Of a DNA stretch of 15,335 nt, positions 7,396-14,988 are shown one piece after another. How positions within the stretch are numbered: the stretch's first letter is position 1; each line of letters begins with the position of its first letter. A program made the position numbers and the translations under genes. Origin of the DNA: CAZCZR01 sp964503455 (GTDB lineage Bacteria > Bacillota > Clostridia > UBA1381); the NCBI GenBank assembly GCA_964503455.1, contig CAZCZR010000041.1, forward strand, positions 1-15,335. Direction: 5' to 3'. The notes beneath the pieces were generated by a model. It made no database searches, was not told the origin of the DNA, and was given only the letters and a program-made list of their open reading frames with translations.

Positions 7396-7429
7396 CCGGC
7401 GCCGATCAAATAACGAAAGGACTGTTTTT

Positions 7430-8230
7430 ATGTCAACTTATCTGATTTTTTTGGGAATAGCTGTTTTGGTGGGCATTATGATCAAGCCGTTGTACGGTGT
7501 GCTTATAGCGCTTGCGACTCTTGCATATGCCGTATGGGTCAATATTCCGAACTTCTATTTTTTAAAGGGCAACAAGGCATATGCCGCAAACGATTACGAC
7601 GGCGCTTACGCCTATTACAAAAAAGGCTATGATACTGGCAGAGCAAAGTTCGACAAAAAAGTCATGTACTCCTCCCTGCTCACGCGGATCGGCAAGCCCG
7701 ACGAGGCGCTTGACATCCTGAATCCGCTGCTTATGAACAAGTACCTAAAGCCGGAGCAGCGCAATCTTGCCAAGCAGTACCGCTGTATGGCGAATTACCG
7801 AAAGGGCGATATTGACGAGGCGCTTGAAGAAGCCGAGGAAATGTACTCGGACGGATTCAAAAACACATTTCTGTACAGCATGATAGGATTTTTCCGTACT
7901 CTTAAGGGTGACTGCTCGGATGAACTGCTTGCGTTCTGCAAGGAAGCTTATGAGTATAACAATGACGAGCGCGACATAACGGACAATCTCGCGACCGTAT
8001 ATATCATGCGCGGCGAATACGATGCCGCCAAGGAATACGCCGAAAAGACCGTCGAGAAATTCCCTCAGTTTATCGAGGGGCGCTATCACGCGGCGATAGT
8101 ATACCATAACCTCGGCGATGACCGAGAAGCCGCAAAGCAGCTTGACGCCGTGGCGCAATGTACGCGCACGCCAATGACTACAATATCCGAGGATATGATA
8201 GACAAGCTCAGAGCAGAGCTTAAAATATGA
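7430..8230 (+). CDS. Membrane-anchored tetratricopeptide-repeat protein
   Basis: A 266-residue protein of unknown function. Two hydrophobic segments lie at the N-terminus (about residues 3-17 and 20-38, split by IKPLYG), so it is likely anchored in the membrane with the rest in the cytoplasm. From about residue 47 onward there are roughly five to six TPR-like helix pairs, with pattern residues in NKAYAANDYDGAYAYYKKG, RIGKPDEALDILNPLL, YRKGDIDEALEEAEEMY, IMRGEYDAAKEYAEKTV and HNLGDDREAAKQLDAV. TPRs mediate protein-protein contacts; no catalytic domain is present. The ATG at 7430 follows GAAAGGA at 7416-7422, and the gene starts 35 nt after asnS, so it is probably cotranscribed. A strong terminator follows. 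Confidence 0.85.
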   Translation: MSTYLIFLGIAVLVGIMIKPLYGVLIALATLAYAVWVNIPNFYFLKGNKAYAANDYDGAYAYYKKGYDTGRAKFDKKVMYSSLLTRIGKPDEALDILNPLLMNKYLKPEQRNLAKQYRCMANYRKGDIDEALEEAEEMYSDGFKNTFLYSMIGFFRTLKGDCSDELLAFCKEAYEYNNDERDITDNLATVYIMRGEYDAAKEYAEKTVEKFPQFIEGRYHAAIVYHNLGDDREAAKQLDAVAQCTRTPMTTISEDMIDKLRAELKI

Positions 8231-8238
8231 TCTTACCC

Positions 8239-8272
8239 GCACGCGGAACGGCTGTTTCCGCGTGCTTTTTTT
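8239..8272 (+). terminator. Rho-independent terminator after the TPR gene
   Basis: A perfect 10-bp stem, GCACGCGGAA (8239-8248) with TTCCGCGTGC (8256-8265), has a 7-nt loop and is followed immediately by seven T residues (8266-8272). It begins 8 nt after the stop codon. Confidence 0.95.
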
Positions 8273-8372
8273 ATTCTGTGCGATCTTCTCCAAAGGCATT
8301 TTTCGCTAATTCGCGCATTTTGAGAATATTATTTGTAATTTCCCCAAAGAATATGAATATATATGGTTTGCG

Positions 8373-8403
8373 TTAAGTAATCCGTATCAGGCAAGGTACT
8401 TAA
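8373..8403 (+). repeat. Inverted repeat 1 in the PTS leader
   Basis: TTAAGTA (8373-8379) and TACTTAA (8397-8403) form a perfect 7-bp inverted repeat with a 17-nt loop. The left arm could instead pair over 5 bp with TACTT at 8466-8470 next to the ribosome binding site. Confidence 0.6.
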
Positions 8404-8414
8404 TGCAAGCCCGA

Positions 8415-8461
8415 AAATTGAATAAGCCCGATAAGAATGATATAGAGCGCCTATTCAATTT
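8415..8461 (+). repeat. Inverted repeat 2 in the PTS leader
   Basis: AAATTGAATA (8415-8424) and TATTCAATTT (8452-8461) form a perfect 10-bp inverted repeat enclosing 27 nt. It ends 19 nt before the ribosome binding site. No T run follows, so it is not an intrinsic terminator. A repressor operator or an RNA structure are both possible. Confidence 0.65.
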
Positions 8462-8492
8462 CATGTACTTGTTTTATTACGGAGGAGATCAT

Positions 8493-10613
8493 ATGAAAGA
8501 TAAAATTTTCGGCGTACTGCAGCGTGTAGGACGTTCGTTCATGCTGCCGATCGCGCTTCTTCCTGTCGCGGGATTGCTTCTCGGCATAGGCAGCTCGTTT
8601 ACAAATCCCACGACCTTGGAAACCTATCACCTTACAAATATAATCAGAGAAGGCGGCATACTGTACGCCGTTCTCGATATAATGAGCAAGACGGGCAGCG
8701 CCGTTTTTGACAATCTCGCGCTGCTGTTTGCGATGGGCGTTGCCATAGGCATGGCGAAAAAAGAAAAGGAGGTTGCCGCGCTTTCGGGAGCTATCGCCTT
8801 TCTTATAATGAACACCACGATAAGCGCCCTCATAGAAGCAAACGGCGGTGTTGACGCTATGCCCGCGAACTCAACGGCAAGCGTACTCGGAATAACCACG
8901 CTTCAAACCGGAGTTTTCGGCGGTATAGTAGTCGGTTTAGGCGTTGCGGCCTTGCATAACAGATTTTATAGGATACGTCTGCCGCAGGTGCTTTCATTTT
9001 TCGGAGGAACGAGATTTGTGCCGATCATATGCAGTCTGGTATATCTCGGCGTCGGCATAGTGATGTATTTTCTGTGGCCCGCAGTACAGAGCGGCATTGC
9101 GGCACTTGGCGCTCTGGTGCTTAAATCCGGCTATGCGGGAACATGGATATACGGCATAATCGAACGCGCCCTTATACCCTTCGGACTGCATCACGTATTC
9201 TATATGCCGTTCTGGCAGACGGAGCTTGGCGGTACAGCTGTTATAGACGGCGTTACTGTCGCGGGCGCGCAGAATATATTCTTCGCGGAGCTTGCCTCTA
9301 AGTCCACCGAGGTATTCTCCGTGTCAGCGACACGTTTCATGGCGGGAAAATTCCCGTTCATGATATTCGGACTTCCGGCGGCGGCATTTGCGATGTATCG
9401 TGCCGCGCGTCCCGAAAAACGCAAAACAGCCGGAGGACTGCTTATCTCGGCGGCTATCACCTCCATGCTCACCGGTATCACGGAACCTCTGGAGTTTACG
9501 TTCCTGTTTGTCGCGCCCGTCATGTACGCGGTACACTGTGTGCTTGCGGGACTTTCATATATGCTGATGCATATATTTAATGTCGGCGTCGGAATGACAT
9601 TTTCGGGCGGCGCGATAGACTTTTTCCTGTTCGGAGTACTTCAGGGCAACGCCAAAACAAATTGGATATGGATAGTTATAGTAGGTCTTGCGTATGCGGT
9701 AATATATTATCTTATATTCTATACCATGATAACGAAGCTGAACCTGAAAACTCCGGGCAGAGAAGCTGATGACGAGGAAACAAAGCTCTATACCAGAAGC
9801 GATATGAACTCTAAAAGCGCGGCATCATCTGATCCGGCAAGCGCGCTTATACTCAAAGGTCTCGGCGGCAAGGAAAACCTTTCCGACATAGACTGCTGCG
9901 CCACAAGACTCAGAGTAACGGTAAAAGACGAAACGAAGGTGTCGGAGCCTCTCTTGAAGCAAAGCGGCGCCTCCGGTGTCATAAGAAAAGGCAGCGGCGT
10001 TCAGGTAATATACGGTCCCGGCGTGTCGATAATAAAATCAAATCTGGACACATTCATGGACAGTCCCGAAAGCGACGCGCTTTTCACTGATGATGCCGAG
10101 TCATCCGCTGTTTCCGACACAGCCGGTGCAGGCACAAAAAGCACCGCCGAAATCACATTGGCTGCCCACATGAACGGCGTCGCGATACCTCTTGAAAATG
10201 TTGAGGACGAGGTGTTTTCAAGGCATATCCTCGGTCCCGGCGCGGCGATAGAGCCGTCCGAGGGAAAGCTCTTTGCTCCCTGCGACGGAAAAATCGAAAG
10301 CGTGTTCGACACAAAGCACGCTGTGAATATCACCGCCGACAGCGGCGCGGAGATACTTCTGCATATCGGTATCGACACGGTAAACCTCGGCGGCAAATAT
10401 TTCACCTCCCGCGTCAAGGACGGTCAGCGTGTAAAAAAGGGCGATCTTTTAATCAGCTTCGACATGGAAAAAATAAAAAAATCGGGGTATAAAGTCACTA
10501 CGCCAATGGTAATATGCAACGCGGACAACAGTGAAGTAACGCTCCTTGCTCAAGGCAAGGTTTCCGCCGGAGATGAGTTTTTGACAGCGGAGCCGTCCGG
10601 CGATTCGCGTTGA
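8493..10613 (+). CDS. PTS glucose/maltose/GlcNAc-family permease, EIICBA
   Basis: This 706-residue sugar permease of the phosphotransferase system takes up and phosphorylates its substrate using phosphate from HPr. EIIC (about 1-410) is a multi-span membrane domain with FMLPIALLPVAGLLLGIG near the N-terminus, the IPFGLHHVFYMPFW region and GITEPLEFTFLF with conserved E331. EIIB (about 448-520) carries DCCATRLRV, where C469 is the expected phosphocysteine. EIIA (about 565-700) has the paired histidines H609 and H624; H624 in LLHIGIDTVNL is the phosphorylation site. Two Ser/Ala/Asp-rich linkers join the domains. The start at 8493 is chosen for GGAGGAG at 8481-8487; an in-frame upstream ATG has no ribosome binding site. 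The C-B-A order is like PtsG/NagE-type fusions. Glucose or a maltose-type sugar is likely, but no neighbouring catabolic gene settles it. Confidence 0.93.
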   Translation: MKDKIFGVLQRVGRSFMLPIALLPVAGLLLGIGSSFTNPTTLETYHLTNIIREGGILYAVLDIMSKTGSAVFDNLALLFAMGVAIGMAKKEKEVAALSGAIAFLIMNTTISALIEANGGVDAMPANSTASVLGITTLQTGVFGGIVVGLGVAALHNRFYRIRLPQVLSFFGGTRFVPIICSLVYLGVGIVMYFLWPAVQSGIAALGALVLKSGYAGTWIYGIIERALIPFGLHHVFYMPFWQTELGGTAVIDGVTVAGAQNIFFAELASKSTEVFSVSATRFMAGKFPFMIFGLPAAAFAMYRAARPEKRKTAGGLLISAAITSMLTGITEPLEFTFLFVAPVMYAVHCVLAGLSYMLMHIFNVGVGMTFSGGAIDFFLFGVLQGNAKTNWIWIVIVGLAYAVIYYLIFYTMITKLNLKTPGREADDEETKLYTRSDMNSKSAASSDPASALILKGLGGKENLSDIDCCATRLRVTVKDETKVSEPLLKQSGASGVIRKGSGVQVIYGPGVSIIKSNLDTFMDSPESDALFTDDAESSAVSDTAGAGTKSTAEITLAAHMNGVAIPLENVEDEVFSRHILGPGAAIEPSEGKLFAPCDGKIESVFDTKHAVNITADSGAEILLHIGIDTVNLGGKYFTSRVKDGQRVKKGDLLISFDMEKIKKSGYKVTTPMVICNADNSEVTLLAQGKVSAGDEFLTAEPSGDSR

Positions 10614-10734
10614 CCGTTCGCCTGATGCAAAGCTATGCCGCTTATCGGGATTGATTTTCGGGATAAAAAGCGGCTTTCGGCCGATAGGCGGCGTTGCCAA
10701 ACGGCTTTAAGACCGCCGTTTCCCGTTATACCAA
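10614..10734 (+). other. Structured intergenic region after the PTS gene
   Basis: No ORF looks coding here. Three successive inverted repeats are visible. GCCGCTT-ATC (10637-10646) pairs with GAT-AAGCGGC (10662-10674), leaving a three-A bulge. CGGC/GCCG pairs at 10671-10683. AAACGGC (10699-10705) pairs with GCCGTTT (10715-10721). None carries a T run, so they may be 3' UTR structure or a small RNA. Confidence 0.4.
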
Positions 10735-10773
10735 AAAAGGCGTATGCCCTCAAAATCAGGGTATACGCCTTTT
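10735..10773. terminator. Bidirectional intrinsic terminator between the PTS gene and hppA
   Basis: A 16-bp stem, AAAAGGCGTATGCCCT (10735-10750) with AGGGTATACGCCTTTT (10758-10773), has one G-T pair and a 7-nt loop. On the minus strand the arm is followed by a six-T run, ideal for hppA, whose stop lies 14 nt away. On the plus strand it ends in four T residues and can serve the PTS transcript. Confidence 0.9.
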
Positions 10774-10786
10774 GAATGATCTATTA

Positions 10787-12868
10787 TCAGAACAGTCCGT
10801 ATGAAACGACTACCGCCGCAAACACGATGGATACCATCGAAAGCAGCTTAATAAGGATGTTGACCGACGGGCCGGAAGTATCCTTGAACGGATCGCCTAC
10901 CGTGTCGCCTACGACTGCGGCCTTATGGTTATCCGAGCCTTTGCCGCCGAAGTTGCCCGCCTCGATATATTTCTTGGCATTATCCCACGCTCCGCCGGAG
11001 TTCGCCATCATGATAGCAAGAACGAATCCCGATACAAGCGCGCCGGCAAGCATACCTACAACACCGTTGCAGCCGAGGATAAGACCCACTATAATAGGAG
11101 CAACTATTCCCAACGCCGCCGGAACTATCATTTCCTTCAATGACGAGCGCGTGCATATATCAACGCAGGTTTCATAATCCGCTTCCGCCTTGCCCTGCAT
11201 AAGTCCCTTGATCTCACGGAACTGACGGCGCACCTCGATAACGATCTTCTGCGCCGCTCTTCCAACGGCCTGCATTGTGAGCGCGCTGAACAAAAACGGC
11301 AGCATAGCGCCGATAAACAAGCCTATAAGCACCGCCGGATTGGTTATTTCAAGCTTCAGCTCGGCGCCGAGTCCCTGTACTTTATCGGTGTACGAAACGA
11401 TAAGCGCGAGAGCCGTCAAAGCGGCCGAGCCTATTGCGAAGCCTTTGCCTGTAGCGGCTGTCGTATTTCCGAGCGAGTCAAGAGCGTCTGTTCTTTCGCG
11501 AACGACTTCAGGCAGACCCGCCATTTCAGCGATACCGCCCGCGTTATCGGCAACGGGACCGTATGCGTCAGTAGCAAGCGTGATACCGAGCGTTGACAGC
11601 ATACCTACGGCGGAAAGTCCCACTCCGTAAAGACCCGCCTCAAAGCTCTGCGCACCGCCTGCCGCAAAGTAGCTGACAAGCACCGATATTCCTATGATGA
11701 TAACGGGAATGGCTGTCGAGAACATTCCCAGAGCTATACCGTCTATGATAACAGTAGCGCTTCCTGTTTCGCTGGACGCCGAAAGCTTCTGCGTCGGCTT
11801 GTAAGAGTCGGATGTGTAATACTCCGTGAAGAAGCCTATAAGCACACCCGCGACAAGACCGGATATAACCGCCCAGAACACGTTAAATTTGCCCGGAAGC
11901 AGGAAATATATAAGCGCCGCCGACGCTATCGCCGAAACAGCCGACGCTATGTACGTGCCGCGTCTGAGCGAGCCGAGAAGCGATTTTTGTGTCGCGTTTT
12001 CCTTTGTCGATACAAAGAACGTACCCACTATAGACGCTATTATGCCAATAGCGGCGATCAGCATCGGTATTATAACTCCGGAAAAGCCGAGTCCCGCAGC
12101 GGCTGCCAAAGCTCCGCACGAAATGACCGAGCCGACGTATGACTCGTAAAGATCCGCGCCCATACCGGCAACATCGCCTACGTTATCGCCTACGTTGTCC
12201 GCGATACAGGCGGGGTTTCTGGGGTCATCCTCTGGGATTCCCGCCTCGACCTTTCCTACGAGGTCCGCGCCTACATCGGCAGCCTTGGTAAAGATACCTC
12301 CGCCCACACGCGCGAACAGCGCCATAGAGCTTGCGCCCATACCGAAGGTGAGCATGATTGACATTACCTCTTTAACATCCGATATGCCGAACACGGTCCT
12401 CAAAAGTATAAACCATACGCTTATGTCCAAAAGTCCCAGTCCTACCACCGTAAGACCCATGACCGCGCCTGAAGAAAAGGCTATTTTAAGTCCCTTGTTA
12501 AGTCCTTCCCTCGCGCCGTTGGCTGTACGGGTATTCGCGTAGGTGGCGATCTTCATTCCGACAAATCCCGAAAGACCGGAGAAGAAGCCGCCGCTCAAAA
12601 ACGCAAACGGAACGAAAAATCTCAAAAATCCCGTTGCGGCAAGTATGCACAGCACCACAAACATAACGGCAAAAAATATCCCTACCGTTTTGTACTGACG
12701 CTTCAGGTACGCCATAGCGCCCTTTCTGATCTTTGCGCCGATGCTCTTCATCGCGTCCGTGCCCTCGGGCATCTTCTTAACGGAATAGAACAGATGCATC
12801 GCGTAAAACAGCGAAAGCGCCGCGCATATCAAAACAACGATAGGCGCAAAGGTTTCCAATTTTCCCAT
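10787..12868 (-). CDS. hppA: K+-dependent membrane-bound ion-pumping pyrophosphatase
   Basis: This integral membrane pump of 693 residues and about 16 spans couples hydrolysis of pyrophosphate to export of Na+ and/or H+. The active-site loop at about 198-243 is intact (DVGADLVGKVEAGIPEDDP, then DNVGDNVGDVAGMGADLYES). The C-terminal NSGGAWDNAKKYIE and GDTVGDPFKDTSGPS regions are also present. GNTTAATGKG at 467-476 has Ala at 471 and Gly at 474, the residues of the K+-dependent subclass (K+-independent members have Lys and Thr there). Na+ versus H+ specificity cannot be fixed from sequence, though many K+-dependent members pump Na+. The start at 12868 is set by AGGAGGA six nucleotides upstream; an upstream in-frame ATG lacks a ribosome binding site. 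It lies 74 nt downstream of ireB and is probably cotranscribed with it. Confidence 0.96.
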   Translation of the reverse strand: MGKLETFAPIVVLICAALSLFYAMHLFYSVKKMPEGTDAMKSIGAKIRKGAMAYLKRQYKTVGIFFAVMFVVLCILAATGFLRFFVPFAFLSGGFFSGLSGFVGMKIATYANTRTANGAREGLNKGLKIAFSSGAVMGLTVVGLGLLDISVWFILLRTVFGISDVKEVMSIMLTFGMGASSMALFARVGGGIFTKAADVGADLVGKVEAGIPEDDPRNPACIADNVGDNVGDVAGMGADLYESYVGSVISCGALAAAAGLGFSGVIIPMLIAAIGIIASIVGTFFVSTKENATQKSLLGSLRRGTYIASAVSAIASAALIYFLLPGKFNVFWAVISGLVAGVLIGFFTEYYTSDSYKPTQKLSASSETGSATVIIDGIALGMFSTAIPVIIIGISVLVSYFAAGGAQSFEAGLYGVGLSAVGMLSTLGITLATDAYGPVADNAGGIAEMAGLPEVVRERTDALDSLGNTTAATGKGFAIGSAALTALALIVSYTDKVQGLGAELKLEITNPAVLIGLFIGAMLPFLFSALTMQAVGRAAQKIVIEVRRQFREIKGLMQGKAEADYETCVDICTRSSLKEMIVPAALGIVAPIIVGLILGCNGVVGMLAGALVSGFVLAIMMANSGGAWDNAKKYIEAGNFGGKGSDNHKAAVVGDTVGDPFKDTSGPSVNILIKLLSMVSIVFAAVVVSYGLF

Positions 12869-12893
12869 TGTAAATCCTCCTTTTGATGTGTAA

Positions 12894-12922
12894 GTCCGCA
12901 CAGTATATTACCGTCGGCGGAC
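12894..12922 (-). repeat. Inverted repeat between ireB and hppA
   Basis: GTCCGC (12894-12899) and GCGGAC (12917-12922) form a perfect 6-bp inverted repeat with a 17-nt loop in the 74-nt gap upstream of the hppA ribosome binding site. It lacks a T run. I see no convincing separate hppA promoter, so it would lie in the ireB-hppA transcript. Confidence 0.35.
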
Positions 12923-12942
12923 CGTTTAGTTATATCAAACGC

Positions 12943-13197
12943 TCAATTAAGACCGTTAATATATTTTTTCACAAGCTCCTCCAGAAGCTCATCGCGCTCA
13001 ACGCGCACTATCATGCTTCTTGCGTTATTGTAGCTTGTTATATAAGTCGGGTCGCCCGACAAGATGTATCCCACTATCTGGCTTATCGGATCATATCCCT
13101 TGACAACAAGAGCGTCGTATACATTTTTAAGTATCTCCCTGACCTCTTTTTCCTTATCGAACTCAATTTTTATTTTGGTCGTTTCGTTTAATCCCAT
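12943..13197 (-). CDS. ireB: IreB family regulatory protein (UPF0297)
   Basis: An 84-residue cytosolic protein of the IreB/UPF0297 (DUF965) family. In Enterococcus faecalis IreB is a substrate of the PASTA-domain Ser/Thr kinase IreK and tunes cephalosporin resistance and cell-envelope stress. Family hallmarks are the central VYDALVVKGYDPISQIVGYILSGDPTYI and the C-terminal ERDELLEELVKKYI. The N-terminal ETTKIKIEF holds threonines in the region phosphorylated in the enterococcal protein; whether they are equivalent is inference. The start at 13197 follows AAAGGAG at 13204-13210, so the longer reading is not used. In most Firmicutes ireB is followed by ruvX. Here hppA follows instead. Confidence 0.93.
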   Translation of the reverse strand: MGLNETTKIKIEFDKEKEVREILKNVYDALVVKGYDPISQIVGYILSGDPTYITSYNNARSMIVRVERDELLEELVKKYINGLN

Positions 13198-13249
13198 GAT
13201 AAACTCCTTTCCGCGCGGCGGGATCCGCCATTTCCTCACTGTCGCTTAT

Positions 13250-13278
13250 ATTTTACCACTTTTACAGGGATTTTGCAA
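13250..13278 (-). promoter_or_regulatory. Sigma-A promoter with extended -10 for ireB-hppA
   Basis: On the minus strand TTGCAA (13273-13278), a 17-nt spacer ending GTGG and TAAAAT (13250-13255) form an extended -10 promoter. It lies about 50 nt upstream of the ireB start. Its layout closely resembles the ynzC promoter. Confidence 0.8.
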
Positions 13279-13329
13279 TAGTTTTCGGGCAAAAATAATT
13301 TTTTCGCCTTAAAACCGTTAAAACGCCGA

Positions 13330-14988
13330 TCATCCGTCCCCGTTTTTATCGAATCTGTATATATTTTTAGTCATATGCGTAAGCGTACCGTACACGGAGC
13401 CGTCATTCCTTTTAAGGATATAATCCTTCCCCGAAGGCTCCATCGCAAGAGAGGATATGCTGTAATCCTCCTCTAAACCCGCGTAGTAAAATTTCTCCGT
13501 GTCGTTTGCGCTGTAAAGATTTGTTTCGGTGCCGTCGCCCACGGTCACCACCGGATTGATAGCGTCGTTTCCGGTGTAATAGATCAGCGAGCCTGTAAAC
13601 GCGGCGGAATTTTCGGCGGATGCCTTTATATGCTCGTAATACCTGACGCTGCTGCCGTTCGCATGATATACCGGCGTACCGAAAAGCCACAGATGCGACT
13701 CCGGCTTGACGATCTCATCTCCAAGCTCCTCATTTGTAAGCAGCGACGCCGCGATATGCACATCCTCTTTCCCCGCTATGCGATAATACTCTATCTCGCC
13801 TATACCGGCAACCGTGAAGAAAAACGCCAGCAATCCGCATAATACGCCGTAGAAAATCTTTCCGGGCTTTCCCCACAAAAACAGCGATATAAACCCGTTT
13901 ACCGCAATTGCGGCTCCAAGTACGCAGGCATACACCACTCTTATGGGAATACGCACGTTTTCAAGCGCGAACACAACCACGATGCCCGCGATCGTTAAAA
14001 TCACTCCCGACACTATCGTCCATACGGCGTTTTCCGTCCTTCCGTAGCTCGCGCCCGCGAAAAGTCCGAACAGAGCCGATACGCCGCCGATTGCCGCCGC
14101 ATAAAGCGGATGATTCGAAAATACAGCCGTAAAGCCTTCCCCTGCAGCCGATTTTATAACTGCGGGAGCCGTATCGGTAAGGAAGCGCCTGAGTTCTTCC
14201 CATACGCTGCGCATATGCTCCGCCAGTCCCGATAACGAGGCAAGCTCTCCCCTGCCGGAAATATCCGCGCTGTACGCCGAATTTGCAAAATAATAGCACG
14301 CTATCACAACTATGTGGATGATCGGTATAAAAAACACAAATTTAGCCGACGGATTTTTAAAGTTGCGCATTATGGGTATAAGCGATATGATCAGGTACAC
14401 CGGTATCATCGTTTCGTAAAAGCCCACCGCAAGCATACCCGCAAGCGTGTATATAAGAAAGTATCTGAACTTTCCCTTGTCGAAAAAGACATCCAGCATA
14501 GTTCCGGCAAGAGCCGTAAAAAACAGCGCAGGCACTACCCTTGACGCGCAGGATATCCAATAGATCGCCTCCATAAAAAGCGGACACATCGCGGCGGCAA
14601 GCAAAAACAGCGCCCCCGCTTCTATCTTGTTGCGCTTGAAATATATATACAGCATAACGGCTGCGGCCGCTGTCATCATCACCAATACGGAATTTACCGC
14701 GCCCAGATGATCCGCCAGCGGTGTTATGATATAGCAGTCGGCAAATCCCGCAAAGGGGCGCACCGCAAGCTTGTTGTTCGGGATTATGTAGTCCGTCCAA
14801 ATATTGCCGTTGGTCGATGGCGACAGATACAAAAACCAATCGTCTATGCAGGCTCTGTACCCGAATCCTCCGAAGCCGCGCTGCAGTATGAGCAGCAGTC
14901 CGAAGGCAAAGAACAGACCGTTATCCCATATAAATCGTGTAAGCTTGTCAAAAAAAAGCTTTTCCTTTTTTACCTTTCTATAATTCAT
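13330..14988 (-). CDS. Polytopic membrane protein, GT-C-like (possible glycosyltransferase)
   Basis: A 552-residue protein with a short basic cytoplasmic N-terminus (MNYRKVKKEK), about ten to twelve hydrophobic segments up to roughly residue 410, and a hydrophilic C-terminal region of about 140 residues that is probably extracytoplasmic. The loop after the first membrane segment carries D49-D50-W51 and, later, RPF at 77-79. Acidic DD pairs in this loop are typical of GT-C-fold lipid-linked sugar transferases, including the GtrII-like group, so a role in envelope polysaccharide or teichoic-acid glycosylation is plausible but unproven. The start at 14988 is set by GGAGG at 14994-14998; a TTG at 15003 is an unlikely alternative. 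A consensus promoter lies about 230 nt upstream. No adjacent polysaccharide gene is visible to support the role. Confidence 0.7.
   Translation of the reverse strand: MNYRKVKKEKLFFDKLTRFIWDNGLFFAFGLLLILQRGFGGFGYRACIDDWFLYLSPSTNGNIWTDYIIPNNKLAVRPFAGFADCYIITPLADHLGAVNSVLVMMTAAAAVMLYIYFKRNKIEAGALFLLAAAMCPLFMEAIYWISCASRVVPALFFTALAGTMLDVFFDKGKFRYFLIYTLAGMLAVGFYETMIPVYLIISLIPIMRNFKNPSAKFVFFIPIIHIVVIACYYFANSAYSADISGRGELASLSGLAEHMRSVWEELRRFLTDTAPAVIKSAAGEGFTAVFSNHPLYAAAIGGVSALFGLFAGASYGRTENAVWTIVSGVILTIAGIVVVFALENVRIPIRVVYACVLGAAIAVNGFISLFLWGKPGKIFYGVLCGLLAFFFTVAGIGEIEYYRIAGKEDVHIAASLLTNEELGDEIVKPESHLWLFGTPVYHANGSSVRYYEHIKASAENSAAFTGSLIYYTGNDAINPVVTVGDGTETNLYSANDTEKFYYAGLEEDYSISSLAMEPSGKDYILKRNDGSVYGTLTHMTKNIYRFDKNGDG

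Larger units (their letters stand above)
8273..8492 (+). promoter_or_regulatory. Leader/promoter region of the PTS gene
   Basis: This 220-nt AT-rich stretch between a terminator and the PTS start holds no ORF that looks coding. A weak promoter candidate is TTGTAA (8333-8338) with TATATA (8358-8363) at a 19-nt spacing, followed by two long inverted repeats annotated separately. A strong ribosome binding site, GGAGGAG, sits at 8481-8487. I do not see the ribonucleic antiterminator sequence plus intrinsic terminator that LicT/GlcT-type systems use. Confidence 0.5.

Noticed and set aside
8340..8480. LicT/GlcT-type antiterminator target in the PTS leader
   Set aside because: No match to the conserved antiterminator target could be made and no intrinsic terminator with a T run is present in the leader.
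10776..12542. Several plus-strand ORFs antisense to hppA (about 70-130 codons each)
   Set aside because: They are low-complexity, Pro/Ser/Thr/Ala-rich readings of the hydrophobic pump gene with no ribosome binding sites and no family resemblance.
13288..13308. Hairpin GGC-AAAAA/TTTTT-GCC downstream of the GT-C-like gene as a terminator
   Set aside because: The stem is mostly A-T with a bulge and has no T run after it on the minus strand, so it is too weak to annotate as a terminator.
13961..14839. Minus-strand ORFs of 112 and 160 codons in another frame of the GT-C-like gene
   Set aside because: They overlap a gene with a better start, ribosome binding site and promoter, and read as Arg/Gly-rich frame shadows.
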